NCBI RefSeq assembly: GCF_900119185.1
Contig: NZ_FPJE01000022.1
Location: forward strand, 1-64,000
Reading direction: 5' to 3'
DNA: 64,000 nucleotides
Source of the DNA: Sinomicrobium oceani
GTDB taxonomy: Bacteria; Bacteroidota; Bacteroidia; Flavobacteriales; Flavobacteriaceae
The notes below the pieces were generated by a model, which did no database searches, had not been told where the DNA came from, and saw only the letters and a program-made list of their open reading frames with translations. Positions 26,038 to 34,562 of the stretch are shown piece after piece. The stretch's first letter is position 1. Each line of letters begins with the position of its first letter. The translations under genes and the position numbers were made by a program.

Positions 26038-26610
26038 TTATGGTTCATCTCGAAGTTTGTCCAGCAGATGTTTGGCCCTGGACCGGTATGCTGCGGAGTG
26101 TGAGGGATATCCCTGCCGGATGATCATCTTTAATTCGGGGTGTATCCAGTCCGATTTTTTGCCCAACAGGAAGAGACAGTGCATGGCATAAGCTTTTACG
26201 GCTACCTTGTGATTTCCGATGAGCCAGTCGAAGCATACTTCCGTGATTTGGCTGAGATGTTTCTCCTGCAGTTTGTTTTTCACTTCATTCGGAACTGTGC
26301 TAAAGTACCGTTCGCACAAGAGTTCGCATATTTTGCCGCAGGAGCGTATGGCACCGTCTGCCGAAAGTGTCGCGAGGCCGGAGGTAAAGGTGTCGATGTA
26401 GGGCAGCAGCCAGTCCGGTTTTTCTTTACAGACAAATTCCAGCACCCAGGAGGCCTTCGCCGAAGTTGTCGGGTCTTCCGAAAAACATGCGGTGAGGAGC
26501 CCGGGAAAAAGGGAAGGTGTGGCGAGAATCTCATCCGATAATTTTTTTCTCCGGTTGCGCAGCGCATTTACATAAGCGAGTTTGTCATAAATATTTTCGG
26601 TTGTTTTCAT
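26038..26610 (-). CDS. HEAT-repeat-like protein of unknown function
   Basis: A 190-residue, all-helical protein with HEAT-like helix pairs (KASWVLEFVCKEKPDWLLPY, then AVKAYAMHCLFLLGKKSDW), no signal peptide and no catalytic motif. Relatives in flavobacteria are often labelled adenylosuccinate lyase, but the fumarase-superfamily signatures are absent here, so that name should not be used. Its start overlaps the end of the sirtuin gene by 4 bases, so the two are translated together and may work together. Confidence 0.7.
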   Translation of the reverse strand: MKTTENIYDKLAYVNALRNRRKKLSDEILATPSLFPGLLTACFSEDPTTSAKASWVLEFVCKEKPDWLLPYIDTFTSGLATLSADGAIRSCGKICELLCERYFSTVPNEVKNKLQEKHLSQITEVCFDWLIGNHKVAVKAYAMHCLFLLGKKSDWIHPELKMIIRQGYPSHSAAYRSRAKHLLDKLRDEP

Positions 26611-27338
26611 CGCTGTCGGCGGTTATCGAGAATCATTGCAATGGCTCTGGGGACTCCTGTGGTCGCTTTTTCAGGAATAATAGTGAGGTGCGGCCGGCTG
26701 TTTTCCGAAATTCCAGGTTTCGGGTCTATAAAATATACCGGGGTGTTTTCAGGAGCATAGTTTACCAGTCCCGCTGCGGGATATACCTGCATGGAGGTTC
26801 CTATAATCATGATAATATCCGCCTCGGAAACAGCCTGGGCGGCGTATTCAATCCGTGGTACGGTTTCTCCGAACCAGACGATATGTGGGCGTAGCTGGTG
26901 ATGGTGTTCGCAAAAATCCCCGATATTGATATCTTTTTTCCAGTCATACACCAGGTCTTCGTCGAAAGTACTGCGGGCTTTCAGCAGTTCGCCGTGAAGG
27001 TGTATTACGTGCCGGCTTCCGGCGCGTTCGTGGAGATCGTCTACATTCTGAGTGATCACGGAGACTTCGAAGAGGTCCTGCAGACCGGCGAGTGCCCGGT
27101 GTGCCAAATTGGGTTCTACTCCGAGGAGCTGCTTTCTCCGTTTGTTATAAAAATCCAGTACCAGGGCCGGATTTCGGCGAAAGCCATCGGGAGAAGCTAC
27201 GTCCATAATATCGTGCCCTTCCCACAAGCCATTGGCATCACGGAACGTGTTGATTCCGCTTTCGGCACTGATTCCCGCACCTGTTAAAACAACTATTTTC
27301 TTCACACCGTTTGTTTTAGATTCTACCACTGCGTACAT
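26607..27338 (-). CDS. NAD-dependent protein deacylase, sirtuin (class III, CobB/SIRT5-like)
   Basis: Removes acyl groups from lysines using NAD+, 243 residues from the first ATG. Motifs: NAD site GAGISAESGI, TQNVDDLHERAG, catalytic His in HLHGEL, GTSMQVYPAAGL. The FYNKRRKQL segment contains the Tyr-x-x-Arg pair that marks desuccinylase/deacylase class III sirtuins. The four zinc-ligand cysteines of most sirtuins are absent (only one Cys, in GDFCEHH). Family N-termini usually start at MKKIVVLTGAG, which corresponds to a GTG at 27305, so the true start may be 33 bases downstream. Overlaps the HEAT-like gene. Confidence 0.9.
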   Translation of the reverse strand: MYAVVESKTNGVKKIVVLTGAGISAESGINTFRDANGLWEGHDIMDVASPDGFRRNPALVLDFYNKRRKQLLGVEPNLAHRALAGLQDLFEVSVITQNVDDLHERAGSRHVIHLHGELLKARSTFDEDLVYDWKKDINIGDFCEHHHQLRPHIVWFGETVPRIEYAAQAVSEADIIMIIGTSMQVYPAAGLVNYAPENTPVYFIDPKPGISENSRPHLTIIPEKATTGVPRAIAMILDNRRQR

Positions 27339-27480
27339 GTACTAAAGCGCAACAGATAGCCACTCTACCATCCATATAACGTTTGTCTTACTGTTTTTAT
27401 GGCTCGTGGAGATTTCCGATTTAAATTTTAGTCTAAAATAATGTAAATTGTGGCCGATTAAAAATTAAGGATTAAAAAGT

Positions 27481-27529
27481 TATACGACGGTCCCTGGAAC
27501 TACAGTCCTATGAGAGGGACTTTCGTATA
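27481..27529 (+). ncRNA. Leader hairpin directly upstream of the TrmH-family gene
   Basis: TATACGA-CG-GTCCCT pairs with AGGGAC-TT-TCGTATA: 13 base pairs broken by one symmetric two-base internal loop, with a 19-base apical loop. It ends 15 bases before the start codon. There is no T-tract, so it is not a terminator. A role in translation control is inference. Confidence 0.5.
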
Positions 27530-27544
27530 GCGCTACAGATAGCA

Positions 27545-28207
27545 ATGGCAGATACAGCACTGTTACAATACCTCGAAGGTTTTCTTACGGCGGAACGAAA
27601 AGCAAAGTTTACAGATATATTATCCCGCCGTACCAGGCATTTGACCGTGGCTATACAGGATGTGTACCAGATGCATAACACCAGTGCGGTGATACGGAGC
27701 TGTGATGTATTCGGGGTGCAGGATGTTCATATTATCGAAGAGCGTTTCAGTAAACGACTCGATAAGAATATTGCCATGGGAGCGCAAAAGTGGGTGGATG
27801 TTCACCGCTATACATCGGCCAGGGCGTGTATGGATAAATTACGGAGCACCGGATACCGCATTATTGCTACGACGCCCCACAATGACTCCTGTTATGTGGA
27901 AGATTTTGATGTTTCGGAGAAATCAGCCCTGTTTTTCGGTACGGAAAAGGAAGGGCTTTCCGAAGAAATACTGAGTGAAGCTGACGGATACCTGAAAATT
28001 CCCATGGCCGGTTTTACGGAGAGCCTTAATATTTCGGTATCTGCCGCTATTATACTGCATACGCTGACCGGAAAATTAAAAAAGTCGTCTGTTCCGTGGG
28101 GATTATCCGAGGAAGAAATCCTGGAAAGAAGAATAGACTGGTCCAAAAAATCGATCCGGAGTATAGCGCATATACTGGAGCGATATAACGAAAACCAAAA
28201 CCGGTAA
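27545..28207 (+). CDS. trmH: SPOUT RNA 2'-O-methyltransferase, TrmH family
   Basis: Methylates the ribose 2'-OH of a guanosine, most likely G18 in the tRNA D-loop, 220 residues. The SPOUT trefoil-knot motifs are present: motif 1 HNTSAVIRSCDVFGVQ, motif 2 LFFGTEKEGLSEE and motif 3 IPMAGFTESLNISVSAAI. The N-terminal extension (FLTAERKAKFTDILSRRTRH) matches the tRNA Gm18 type (TrmH) better than the 23S rRNA RlmB type, and length agrees. A hairpin lies immediately upstream of the start. Confidence 0.85.
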   Translation: MADTALLQYLEGFLTAERKAKFTDILSRRTRHLTVAIQDVYQMHNTSAVIRSCDVFGVQDVHIIEERFSKRLDKNIAMGAQKWVDVHRYTSARACMDKLRSTGYRIIATTPHNDSCYVEDFDVSEKSALFFGTEKEGLSEEILSEADGYLKIPMAGFTESLNISVSAAIILHTLTGKLKKSSVPWGLSEEEILERRIDWSKKSIRSIAHILERYNENQNR

Positions 28208-28219
28208 GATTAAGGGATT

Positions 28220-28987
28220 TTATTCGTCAACCCGGTTCAGTATCTTGTATTCTTCATAACAGTCGTGAATAGCATCGAGTATCTGAAGGTCGTTTGCGGT
28301 ACGGATAAAATCTTTGGAGTAATTGCAGTTCCGTAAAATCTCGTCGATATCCACACGGTCGATCTGTAATAATTCGCCCAGGGTTTCCCGGTCGAATTTA
28401 GACGCCAGCAAATTGCGTATTTCATCGTCTTCTTTCATTTTACGAAGCTTACGCATTTCTTTGGGTTTCTTCCCGAAAATATTGTGGAGAAAATCCACGG
28501 GGTTAAAAATAGCTCCGAGTACTTTGGAAATAGCGCCGGGATTGGCACTACCGGCTTCATAGCCTTTAGGAAGCCCTGATATGCTGTAACGGCCGGCATT
28601 GTTTATCGGGATGTTTTTAGCATCGATATCGAGATATCCGGTAAGTTTATAGGGTCGTATGACGACCTCTTCAAGGGCATAGGCCAGTTCGGTCATACCG
28701 ATCCTGGTCCCTGCAAATTTAAGCATGTCATTAGTGACCCGGACCTTGATCGATTTGAAACCGAGAAACGATAAGTATAACGTGTCGTTTACACTGGCTG
28801 TAATCTGGAATTCTCCGTTCGGATTGGATACGGTACCTATAACCTGGTTCAGGTTTACGACATGCACATTGTCCATGGCCCGGTCCGTGCTGGTATTGAA
28901 TATGACACCTTTGACTTTTTCCGTTTCCTGAGAAAAGCACAGCACAGTAAAGAATAGGGTGATTATAAAAGGAAATATCTTTCTCAC
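28220..28987 (-). CDS. Exported protein with carboxypeptidase-like regulatory domain
   Basis: A 255-residue secreted or outer-membrane-associated protein. A signal peptide (KIFPFIITLFFTVLCFSQ) is followed by a carboxypeptidase-regulatory-like beta-sandwich (about 20-110: VKGVIFNTSTDRAMDNVHVV, GEFQITASVNDTLYLSFLGFKS). The C-terminal half is helical with charged segments (KKPKEMRKLRKMKEDDEIRN) and no enzyme motif. Such domains are common as N-terminal modules of TonB receptors, but here there is no barrel. Convergent with the TrmH-family gene, 12 bases apart. Confidence 0.75.
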   Translation of the reverse strand: MRKIFPFIITLFFTVLCFSQETEKVKGVIFNTSTDRAMDNVHVVNLNQVIGTVSNPNGEFQITASVNDTLYLSFLGFKSIKVRVTNDMLKFAGTRIGMTELAYALEEVVIRPYKLTGYLDIDAKNIPINNAGRYSISGLPKGYEAGSANPGAISKVLGAIFNPVDFLHNIFGKKPKEMRKLRKMKEDDEIRNLLASKFDRETLGELLQIDRVDIDEILRNCNYSKDFIRTANDLQILDAIHDCYEEYKILNRVDE

Positions 28988-29220
28988 TCGTCAATTTATT
29001 TTTCCCTCCCTGGGCAGATAGGAATACGTTTGGCTCCACAAGGTTTCCGTATCTGTAAACTGCCTTTTCCGTCGGGGTTTGTCGGGAGGCTAAAAATACT
29101 AAACCAAAATTAAAAAAAGGGGTGTTTGGATATTTTTTTAATATACAATTAACAGCATGGTCTCCGCCCGGAATTCCGGTAAATCTGTAGGTGAGTGATT
29201 GTTCTGTAGGTCAAAGGGGT
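28988..29220. other. Intergenic region
   Basis: AT-rich spacer between two minus-strand genes; apart from the helicase terminator at its right edge nothing recognisable was found. It presumably contains the promoter of the regulatory-domain protein, but no good TAnnTTTG was seen. Confidence 0.3.
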
Positions 29221-29279
29221 AAAAAAAAGAACTTTTCAAAAGTGCCGCAAAATTAGTAGCGATACTCCTGAAAAGTTCT
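29221..29279 (-). terminator. Terminator of the DEAD-box helicase gene
   Basis: On the minus strand AGAACTTTTCA pairs with TGAAAAGTTCT across a roughly 30-base loop and is followed by a run of T. It starts 20 bases past the helicase stop. Confidence 0.65.
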
Positions 29280-29298
29280 GTAGTTTATTCCGTGGGAA

Positions 29299-31044
29299 TT
29301 ATCTTTTTCTTCCTTTTCTTCCTTTATTGGAGAAACCTCTGTCTTTGCTGAAACCGCGGTCAAAACCACGATCGGAGTTGTTGAACCGGTTTCCGCCTCC
29401 TCTTTTTCTTCCTTTGCTTTTACGGCTTCCTCCGGGGCTTTTGGAAATTTCTATATTGATGAAACGTCCGTCCATTTTGAAGTCCGTAAAGACATTGAGA
29501 ATACTCTCGGTGTGTACGGCATCGGTGTTGAAGAAGGAAAAACTTTCTTTTACATCGACCTTGAAAATATCATCTCTGCCCAGATCGACCGTGTCACGAA
29601 GGAAATCCTTCAGGGTTTTCCAGTCGTATCCATCGCGCTCACCTACATTGATAAAATAGCGTACGTCTCCTTCATCGGGAATGTCGGCAGACGAATTCGG
29701 GTCGCGTCTGTCGGAACCTCCGCTTATATTTAGGTCTTTTGCATTTTTATAGTAATTGAAGAATCTTCCGAATTCTACGGATACCATTTTTTTGATCAGC
29801 TCTTCCCGGTCCAGGTCGCGAAGCACATCATTGATCGCAGGGAGGTAATGATTGACTTCCTCATTGATCTCCGTGTTCTTGATTTTACTGGCCAGGTGAT
29901 ACAACTGTATTTCACAGATCTCCATGCTGCTCGGAATGGTCTTTACCTCGAACTGCTTCTTGATGATCTTTTCGATAGCCCGTATTTTCCGGATCTCACT
30001 TTTAGCGAGGATAACCATGGAAATCCCCGATTTACCGGCTCTTCCGGTTCGTCCGCTCCGGTGATTGTAGGTCTCTACTTCATCGGGTAACTGGTAATTG
30101 ATAACATGGGTGATATCGTCAACATCGATTCCGCGTGCGGCTACGTCCGTGGCTACCAGCATCTGAATCTGGCGGCTACGGAAAGATTTCATGACCATAT
30201 CGCGTTGGTTCTGGCTCAGGTCTCCGTGCAGTGCAGCTGCATTATACCCGTCTTCGATAAGTTTTTCGGCAACGTTTTGCGTATCCCGTTTGGTTCGGCA
30301 GAATACCACCGAAAAAATATCGGGATTAGCATCGGCAAGCCGCTTGAGCGCCAGGTATCTGTCCCGTCCGTTGACCAGGTAGTATTCGTGTTGTACGGTA
30401 TCCGTCCCGGAGTTTTTGGCCCCTACGGTGATCTCTTCGGGGGCGTGCATGAATTTACGCGCTATGGTAGCCACCTCTTTGGGCATGGTAGCAGAGAATA
30501 ACCAGGTGTTTTTCTCTTTCGGGGTATGCGAAAGTATGGATGTGATATCTTCGTAAAATCCCATATTGAGCATTTCGTCAGCTTCATCCAGTACACAGTA
30601 ATTGATACGGGATATATTGACCATACCACGGTTTATCATATCCTGCATCCGTCCCGGTGTAGCCACGACGATCTGGGCTCCTTTTCTCACATCACTGGCC
30701 TGTGCTGTGATGCTGGCACCTCCGTATATGGCCACGACATTAAGACCCTTGACATATTTGGAGTAGTTCTTGAGTTCGTTGGTAATCTGCAAACACAATT
30801 CGCGGGTAGGGGACAGGATCAGTCCTTGTGTGGTCCTGTCTCCTGCGTCTATTTTTTGAATAAGCGGGAAGCCGAACGCTGCTGTTTTACCTGTTCCGGT
30901 CTGAGCCAGGGCTACCATGTCGGTATCCTGATCGAGCAGAACCGGAATAGCTTTCTCCTGTACCTCGGAAGGTGATTCAAACCCCATGTCTTCAATCGCC
31001 TTTAAAAGCAGGTCGTTCAGTCCTAATTGTTTAAATTTGTTCAT
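29299..31044 (-). CDS. DEAD-box ATP-dependent RNA helicase (DeaD/CsdA-like)
   Basis: RNA helicase acting in ribosome assembly or RNA decay, 581 residues from MNKFKQLGL. Motifs: Q motif (TQGL region preceded by GFESPSEVQEKAIP), Walker A AQTGTGKTA, DEAD box VLDEADEMLNMGF, SAT, ARGIDV and HRSGRTGRAG. After the two RecA domains comes a DbpA/CsdA-type RNA-binding domain (FINVGERDGYDWKTLKDFLR) and a basic Arg/Gly/Ser-rich tail (from about residue 545), typical of the cold-shock helicases of Bacteroidota. The ORF is open 8 codons further upstream, but the conserved N-terminus starts at 31044. TACCTTTG lies 22 bases upstream. Confidence 0.93.
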   Translation of the reverse strand: MNKFKQLGLNDLLLKAIEDMGFESPSEVQEKAIPVLLDQDTDMVALAQTGTGKTAAFGFPLIQKIDAGDRTTQGLILSPTRELCLQITNELKNYSKYVKGLNVVAIYGGASITAQASDVRKGAQIVVATPGRMQDMINRGMVNISRINYCVLDEADEMLNMGFYEDITSILSHTPKEKNTWLFSATMPKEVATIARKFMHAPEEITVGAKNSGTDTVQHEYYLVNGRDRYLALKRLADANPDIFSVVFCRTKRDTQNVAEKLIEDGYNAAALHGDLSQNQRDMVMKSFRSRQIQMLVATDVAARGIDVDDITHVINYQLPDEVETYNHRSGRTGRAGKSGISMVILAKSEIRKIRAIEKIIKKQFEVKTIPSSMEICEIQLYHLASKIKNTEINEEVNHYLPAINDVLRDLDREELIKKMVSVEFGRFFNYYKNAKDLNISGGSDRRDPNSSADIPDEGDVRYFINVGERDGYDWKTLKDFLRDTVDLGRDDIFKVDVKESFSFFNTDAVHTESILNVFTDFKMDGRFINIEISKSPGGSRKSKGRKRGGGNRFNNSDRGFDRGFSKDRGFSNKGRKGRKR

Positions 31045-31065
31045 AAAGAAAATTAAAATAAGGGG

Positions 31066-31073
31066 CAAAGGTA
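31066..31073 (-). promoter_or_regulatory. -7 box for the DEAD-box helicase gene
   Basis: TACCTTTG on the minus strand, matching TAnnTTTG; implies a leader of about 16 bases and supports the start at 31044. No clear -33. Confidence 0.5.
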
Positions 31074-31474
31074 CTCTTTATTCGCGGTTAATCGCTATTT
31101 TTTATCAATTATTTGCTCCGGGTTGATGAATTGGAAATACCTGTATGCGTTATAGTTAGGTCTTTGTTTTTTGGGGAATAGGTGCCGGAGTATGGTGTGC
31201 TGACGAAAATGTTCGGTGTTCTGCAAAGAAAATCTTCTTTTTTTACAGATAATATCCGGAAAAAGCAGCGGAGCAAAGCGGTCTTTTTCGTTGTATTTGC
31301 CCGGAATGTATGGAGGGTGGCCGGGTAGCGACATTCGCGGCGGTATAATGTCCGGATCAGGAGGATAAGTGTTGTGTACCACTGGAACCAAAATATCAGG
31401 TTCTTTTGATCTGTCCTTTTGCTTTTGTCGTATCTTGCGACATCTTTTGACCAGATGATAAAAAGGAAAAAAAT
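31074..31474. other. Intergenic region between divergent helicase and PAP2 genes
   Basis: About 400 bases with no credible gene; a 98-codon minus-strand open frame (31095-31391) shows no domain and has proline- and lysine-rich composition unlike the neighbours. A TATCTTGC at about 31429-31436 might belong to the PAP2 promoter but deviates from the consensus. Confidence 0.35.
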
Positions 31475-32344
31475 ATGACGAAACTTTGTGTGCCCGTTTC
31501 CCGGTTATGGTATGTTTTCATGGCTTGCCTTTTTTTATGCAATGTCCGGGCCCAGGAAAACGAACCGGATTCGCTTTCCGAAGGCGGTCTTACCCGCTGG
31601 CAGATGTTCAAGTATGATGGGGCCAATATTTTCGGAGGCATGGCTCACGCATACAGCAGGCCGTTACACTGGGAAGGTGATGACTGGCTGACTTTCGGTG
31701 GTGTAATGGTAGGTACGGGACTCGTTTTCCTGGCTGATGATCAGACCAGTGATTTTTTTGTACGACAGGGTAAAGATATGCCGCAGTTTATCCGCGATTA
31801 CGGATGGTACTACGGCAGTCCTCAGAATAACTATATGCTTACCGGAGCAGTTTACCTTACCGGTTTGTTTACAAAAAACGAGAAATGGAGACGAACCGGA
31901 GTACTGTTGATTTCTTCGGCGAGTACGGCGGGCTTATTGCAACAGGTGAGTAAAATGTTGGTGGGCCGTGCCCGTCCGCGTACCGGGAAGTCCAAGGATA
32001 CTTTCGACCCTTTTCCTTCGGATTCCGATTACCATTCCTTCCCTTCCGGGCATACGATATTGTCTTTTACCAATGCTTATGCGCTGGCCAAGCTGGTCAA
32101 TAACCCTTGGGCAAAAGCAGGGATCTATACCGTCGGGCTCGTCCCGGGCGTATCGCGTTTGTGGGAAGGGGCGCACTGGTTGTCGGATGTGGTGCTGAGC
32201 GTGGCTATCAGTATTGCTACTGTCGAAGCTATCGACCACTATCTGGATTCCAAATACGATTCTCCTTACCGGCATAAAAAGAACAAAATATCCTGGAATT
32301 TCAATGTGGGCCCCGGAAAAATCGGTGTTGTGGGCGTGTTTTAG
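31475..32344 (+). CDS. Exported PAP2-family phosphatase
   Basis: Acid phosphatase/lipid phosphatase superfamily, 289 residues, acting in the periplasm or membrane, for example on phospholipid or undecaprenyl-phosphate headgroups. A signal peptide ends near VRAQE (about residue 27). The tripartite site is complete: [20 protein letters not shown] and [14 protein letters not shown]. At least three hydrophobic helices accompany the site. Its last 4 bases overlap the end of the convergent rdgB gene. Substrate unknown. Confidence 0.9.
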   Translation: MTKLCVPVSRLWYVFMACLFLCNVRAQENEPDSLSEGGLTRWQMFKYDGANIFGGMAHAYSRPLHWEGDDWLTFGGVMVGTGLVFLADDQTSDFFVRQGKDMPQFIRDYGWYYGSPQNNYMLTGAVYLTGLFTKNEKWRRTGVLLISSASTAGLLQQVSKMLVGRARPRTGKSKDTFDPFPSDSDYHSFPSGHTILSFTNAYALAKLVNNPWAKAGIYTVGLVPGVSRLWEGAHWLSDVVLSVAISIATVEAIDHYLDSKYDSPYRHKKNKISWNFNVGPGKIGVVGVF

Positions 32345-32925
32345 TCTGCGGTGTATGCTTCCAGGTACGTAATGAGCTTACGCACAGCTTTTCCGCGGTG
32401 TCCTATTTCGTTTTTCAGTTCAAGCGGGAGTTCGGCAAAAGTCCTGTCGTAACCGTCGGGACGAAAAACAGGATCGTATCCGAAACCCTTATCCCCGGAT
32501 TTTTCAACGGTGATCATTCCGTTTACGGTACCTTCAAACTGTAGGAGCTCTCCGTTGAGATGAAGTGCAATGACGGTTTTGAAACGGGCGCTCCGGTCTT
32601 GTTTGTCCCGGAGTTCGAATAGGAGTTTGTCCATGTTAGCCTCTGGGTTTTTAGCCTCTCCGGCATAGCGTGCAGAATATACGCCGGGTGCTCCGCGGAG
32701 GGCGCGAACTTCCAGTCCGGTATCATCGGCAAAACAGTCGTATCCGTATTTTTCCCTGAGATATTCCGCTTTCTGGATGGCATTGCCTTCTATGGTGCCT
32801 GAAGTTTCGGGAATGTCTTCATGGCAGTTTATATCTTCAAGACTGAGCAGGGTGATGCTCTCGGGGAGCAGGGCCTGTACCTCGGCCAGTTTGTTTTTGT
32901 TATGCGTGGCGAAAACCAATGTCAT
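32341..32925 (-). CDS. rdgB: dITP/XTP pyrophosphatase (HAM1 family)
   Basis: Cleans the nucleotide pool by hydrolysing dITP, ITP and XTP to monophosphates, 194 residues. Family motifs: [17 protein letters not shown], the [17 protein letters not shown] block, catalytic/metal Asp pair [25 protein letters not shown] and [18 protein letters not shown]. It begins 9 bases after rlmH on the same strand, so both form an operon. The C-terminus overlaps the convergent PAP2 gene by 4 bases. Confidence 0.96.
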   Translation of the reverse strand: MTLVFATHNKNKLAEVQALLPESITLLSLEDINCHEDIPETSGTIEGNAIQKAEYLREKYGYDCFADDTGLEVRALRGAPGVYSARYAGEAKNPEANMDKLLFELRDKQDRSARFKTVIALHLNGELLQFEGTVNGMITVEKSGDKGFGYDPVFRPDGYDRTFAELPLELKNEIGHRGKAVRKLITYLEAYTAD

Positions 32926-32934
32926 GAGCTTGAT

Positions 32935-33408
32935 TTATTTGTGATGATAGGGTTCGTTGTTAAGTATGGTAAAAGCGCGGTACAGTTGCTCGGTGAAAAA
33001 CAGGCGTACCATTTGATGTGAAAAAGTCATCGCGGATAGCGATAATTTGCCTTGAGCCTTTTGATAGACGGTGTCCGAAAAACCATAGGGTCCGCCGATA
33101 ACGAAGACCAGTTGTTTTATTCCCGAATTCATTTTTTTCTGCAGAAATTCCGAAAAACCTACGGACGACCATTGTTTACCGTTCTCATCGAGCAGGATGA
33201 GCTGATCGGCAGATTGCAGCTTTTTCAGAATGAGTTCTCCTTCTTTTTCTTTCTGCTGGTTTTCGCTCATTTTTGCGACATTCCGGATATCGGGAATAAC
33301 CTCCAGGGTGAACTTTGTGTAAAAACCCAGACGCTTCTCATAATCCTGTATGAGCGATTGCAGGGCGGTACTGTCTGTTTTACCTATGGCCAGAAGTTTG
33401 ATGTTCAT
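32935..33408 (-). CDS. rlmH: 23S rRNA pseudouridine(1915)-N3-methyltransferase
   Basis: SPOUT methyltransferase that modifies pseudouridine 1915 in helix 69 of 23S rRNA, 157 residues, the normal length. Seen: MNIKLLAIGKTD, LILLDENGKQWSS, the cofactor loop FVIGGPYGFSDTVY and the C-terminal HQMVRLFFTEQLYRAFTI ending NEPYHHK. Upstream partner of rdgB. Confidence 0.96.
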   Translation of the reverse strand: MNIKLLAIGKTDSTALQSLIQDYEKRLGFYTKFTLEVIPDIRNVAKMSENQQKEKEGELILKKLQSADQLILLDENGKQWSSVGFSEFLQKKMNSGIKQLVFVIGGPYGFSDTVYQKAQGKLSLSAMTFSHQMVRLFFTEQLYRAFTILNNEPYHHK

Positions 33409-33524
33409 AAGGCAAAATAAAAATAGCGGCGCCTATAAAACAAGGATTTTTATTGAAAACTGTCCAATGCAAAGGGATATTCCGATTCTGACGAATAATT
33501 TTTTTACGTGAACGACGGTGTTTG

Positions 33525-33532
33525 TAACTTTG
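33525..33532 (+). promoter_or_regulatory. -7 box for nadC
   Basis: TAACTTTG, matching TAnnTTTG, 84 bases before the nadC start. No convincing -33 TTTG at the usual spacing. Confidence 0.4.
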
Positions 33533-33616
33533 GAGGCGTCATTTCCGGATCTGTTTCGGAGATGGGGTGTCAAAAAATGTATAATTTAGTATTTTAGCGA
33601 TAAAACCAAGGGTGTC

Positions 33617-34480
33617 ATGATATCAAAAGAACAATTTGACCGTGAGGTCGATCTTATCATAGTCAATGCAATCCGTGAGGATGTGGGAGATGGCGACCAC
33701 AGTTCGCTGGCCTGTATACCGGAAGAAGCTCGCGGAAAGGCCAAACTGCTTGTCAAGGACAGGGGGGTGCTTGCCGGGGTCGGTTTTGCACAAAAGGTTT
33801 TTAAACATGTGGATGAGGGGCTCACTGTAGACGTACGTATCAGAGACGGACAGGAAGTAAAGCAGGGAGATATTGTTTTTTATGTGGAAGGGAGTTCGCG
33901 TTCTATTCTCAAGGCGGAACGTTTGGTACTCAATGCGATGCAGCGGATGAGTGCGATAGCTTCGAAGACAGCGAAATACGTAAAAATACTGGAAGGCACC
34001 GGGACCGGAATACTGGACACCCGTAAGACGACCCCGGGTATACGTGCGCTGGAAAAGTGGGCGGTGAAAATCGGAGGGGGTGAAAACCACAGGTTTGCCC
34101 TGTATGATATGATTATGCTCAAAGACAATCATATCGATTTTGCCGGGGGGATCACCCAGGCTATAAAAAAGACTAAAAAATACCTGGAAGAGCGGGGCAA
34201 AGACCTTAAAATCATAGTGGAGGCCAGGAATATGGAAGAAGTCGAAGAAATATTACAATCGGAAGGAGTATATCGTATTTTGCTGGATAACTTTACTTTT
34301 GAAGAGACGGTTAAGGCTGTCAAACGTATCGGAAAAAAGTGTCAGACGGAATCTTCGGGAGGCATCGATGAAACCACAATACGCAAATATGCCGAATGCG
34401 GTGTGAATTATATCTCTTCGGGCGCATTGACCCATTCGGTCTATAATATGGATCTGAGCCTGAAAGCGGTTAACGATTGA
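33617..34480 (+). CDS. nadC: Quinolinate phosphoribosyltransferase (nicotinate-nucleotide pyrophosphorylase)
   Basis: Converts quinolinate and PRPP to nicotinate mononucleotide in de novo NAD synthesis, 287 residues. Seen: EDVGDGDHSS near the N-terminus, RLVLNAMQRMSAIAS, the signature DTRKTTPGIRALEKWAVKIGGG, NHRFALYDMIMLKDNHI, and ILLDNFTFEE followed by ESSGGIDETTIRKYA. nadA and nadB are not nearby. The BrkB-type gene follows 82 bases later on the same strand. Confidence 0.96.
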   Translation: MISKEQFDREVDLIIVNAIREDVGDGDHSSLACIPEEARGKAKLLVKDRGVLAGVGFAQKVFKHVDEGLTVDVRIRDGQEVKQGDIVFYVEGSSRSILKAERLVLNAMQRMSAIASKTAKYVKILEGTGTGILDTRKTTPGIRALEKWAVKIGGGENHRFALYDMIMLKDNHIDFAGGITQAIKKTKKYLEERGKDLKIIVEARNMEEVEEILQSEGVYRILLDNFTFEETVKAVKRIGKKCQTESSGGIDETTIRKYAECGVNYISSGALTHSVYNMDLSLKAVND

Positions 34481-34562
34481 TCGTGGATAGCGGTATGTCT
34501 GTTATGCGGTATATTGTCATTGTAAATTCCTGTCGCAGGCAGGCTCCAATCGAAGTACGACT

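Noticed and set aside
26038-26610. Adenylosuccinate lyase
   Set aside because: Only 190 residues and none of the fumarase-superfamily signatures; the sequence looks like HEAT repeats.
31095-31391. 98-codon minus-strand open frame between the helicase and PAP2 genes
   Set aside because: No domain or signal peptide, atypical composition and position in a divergent promoter region.
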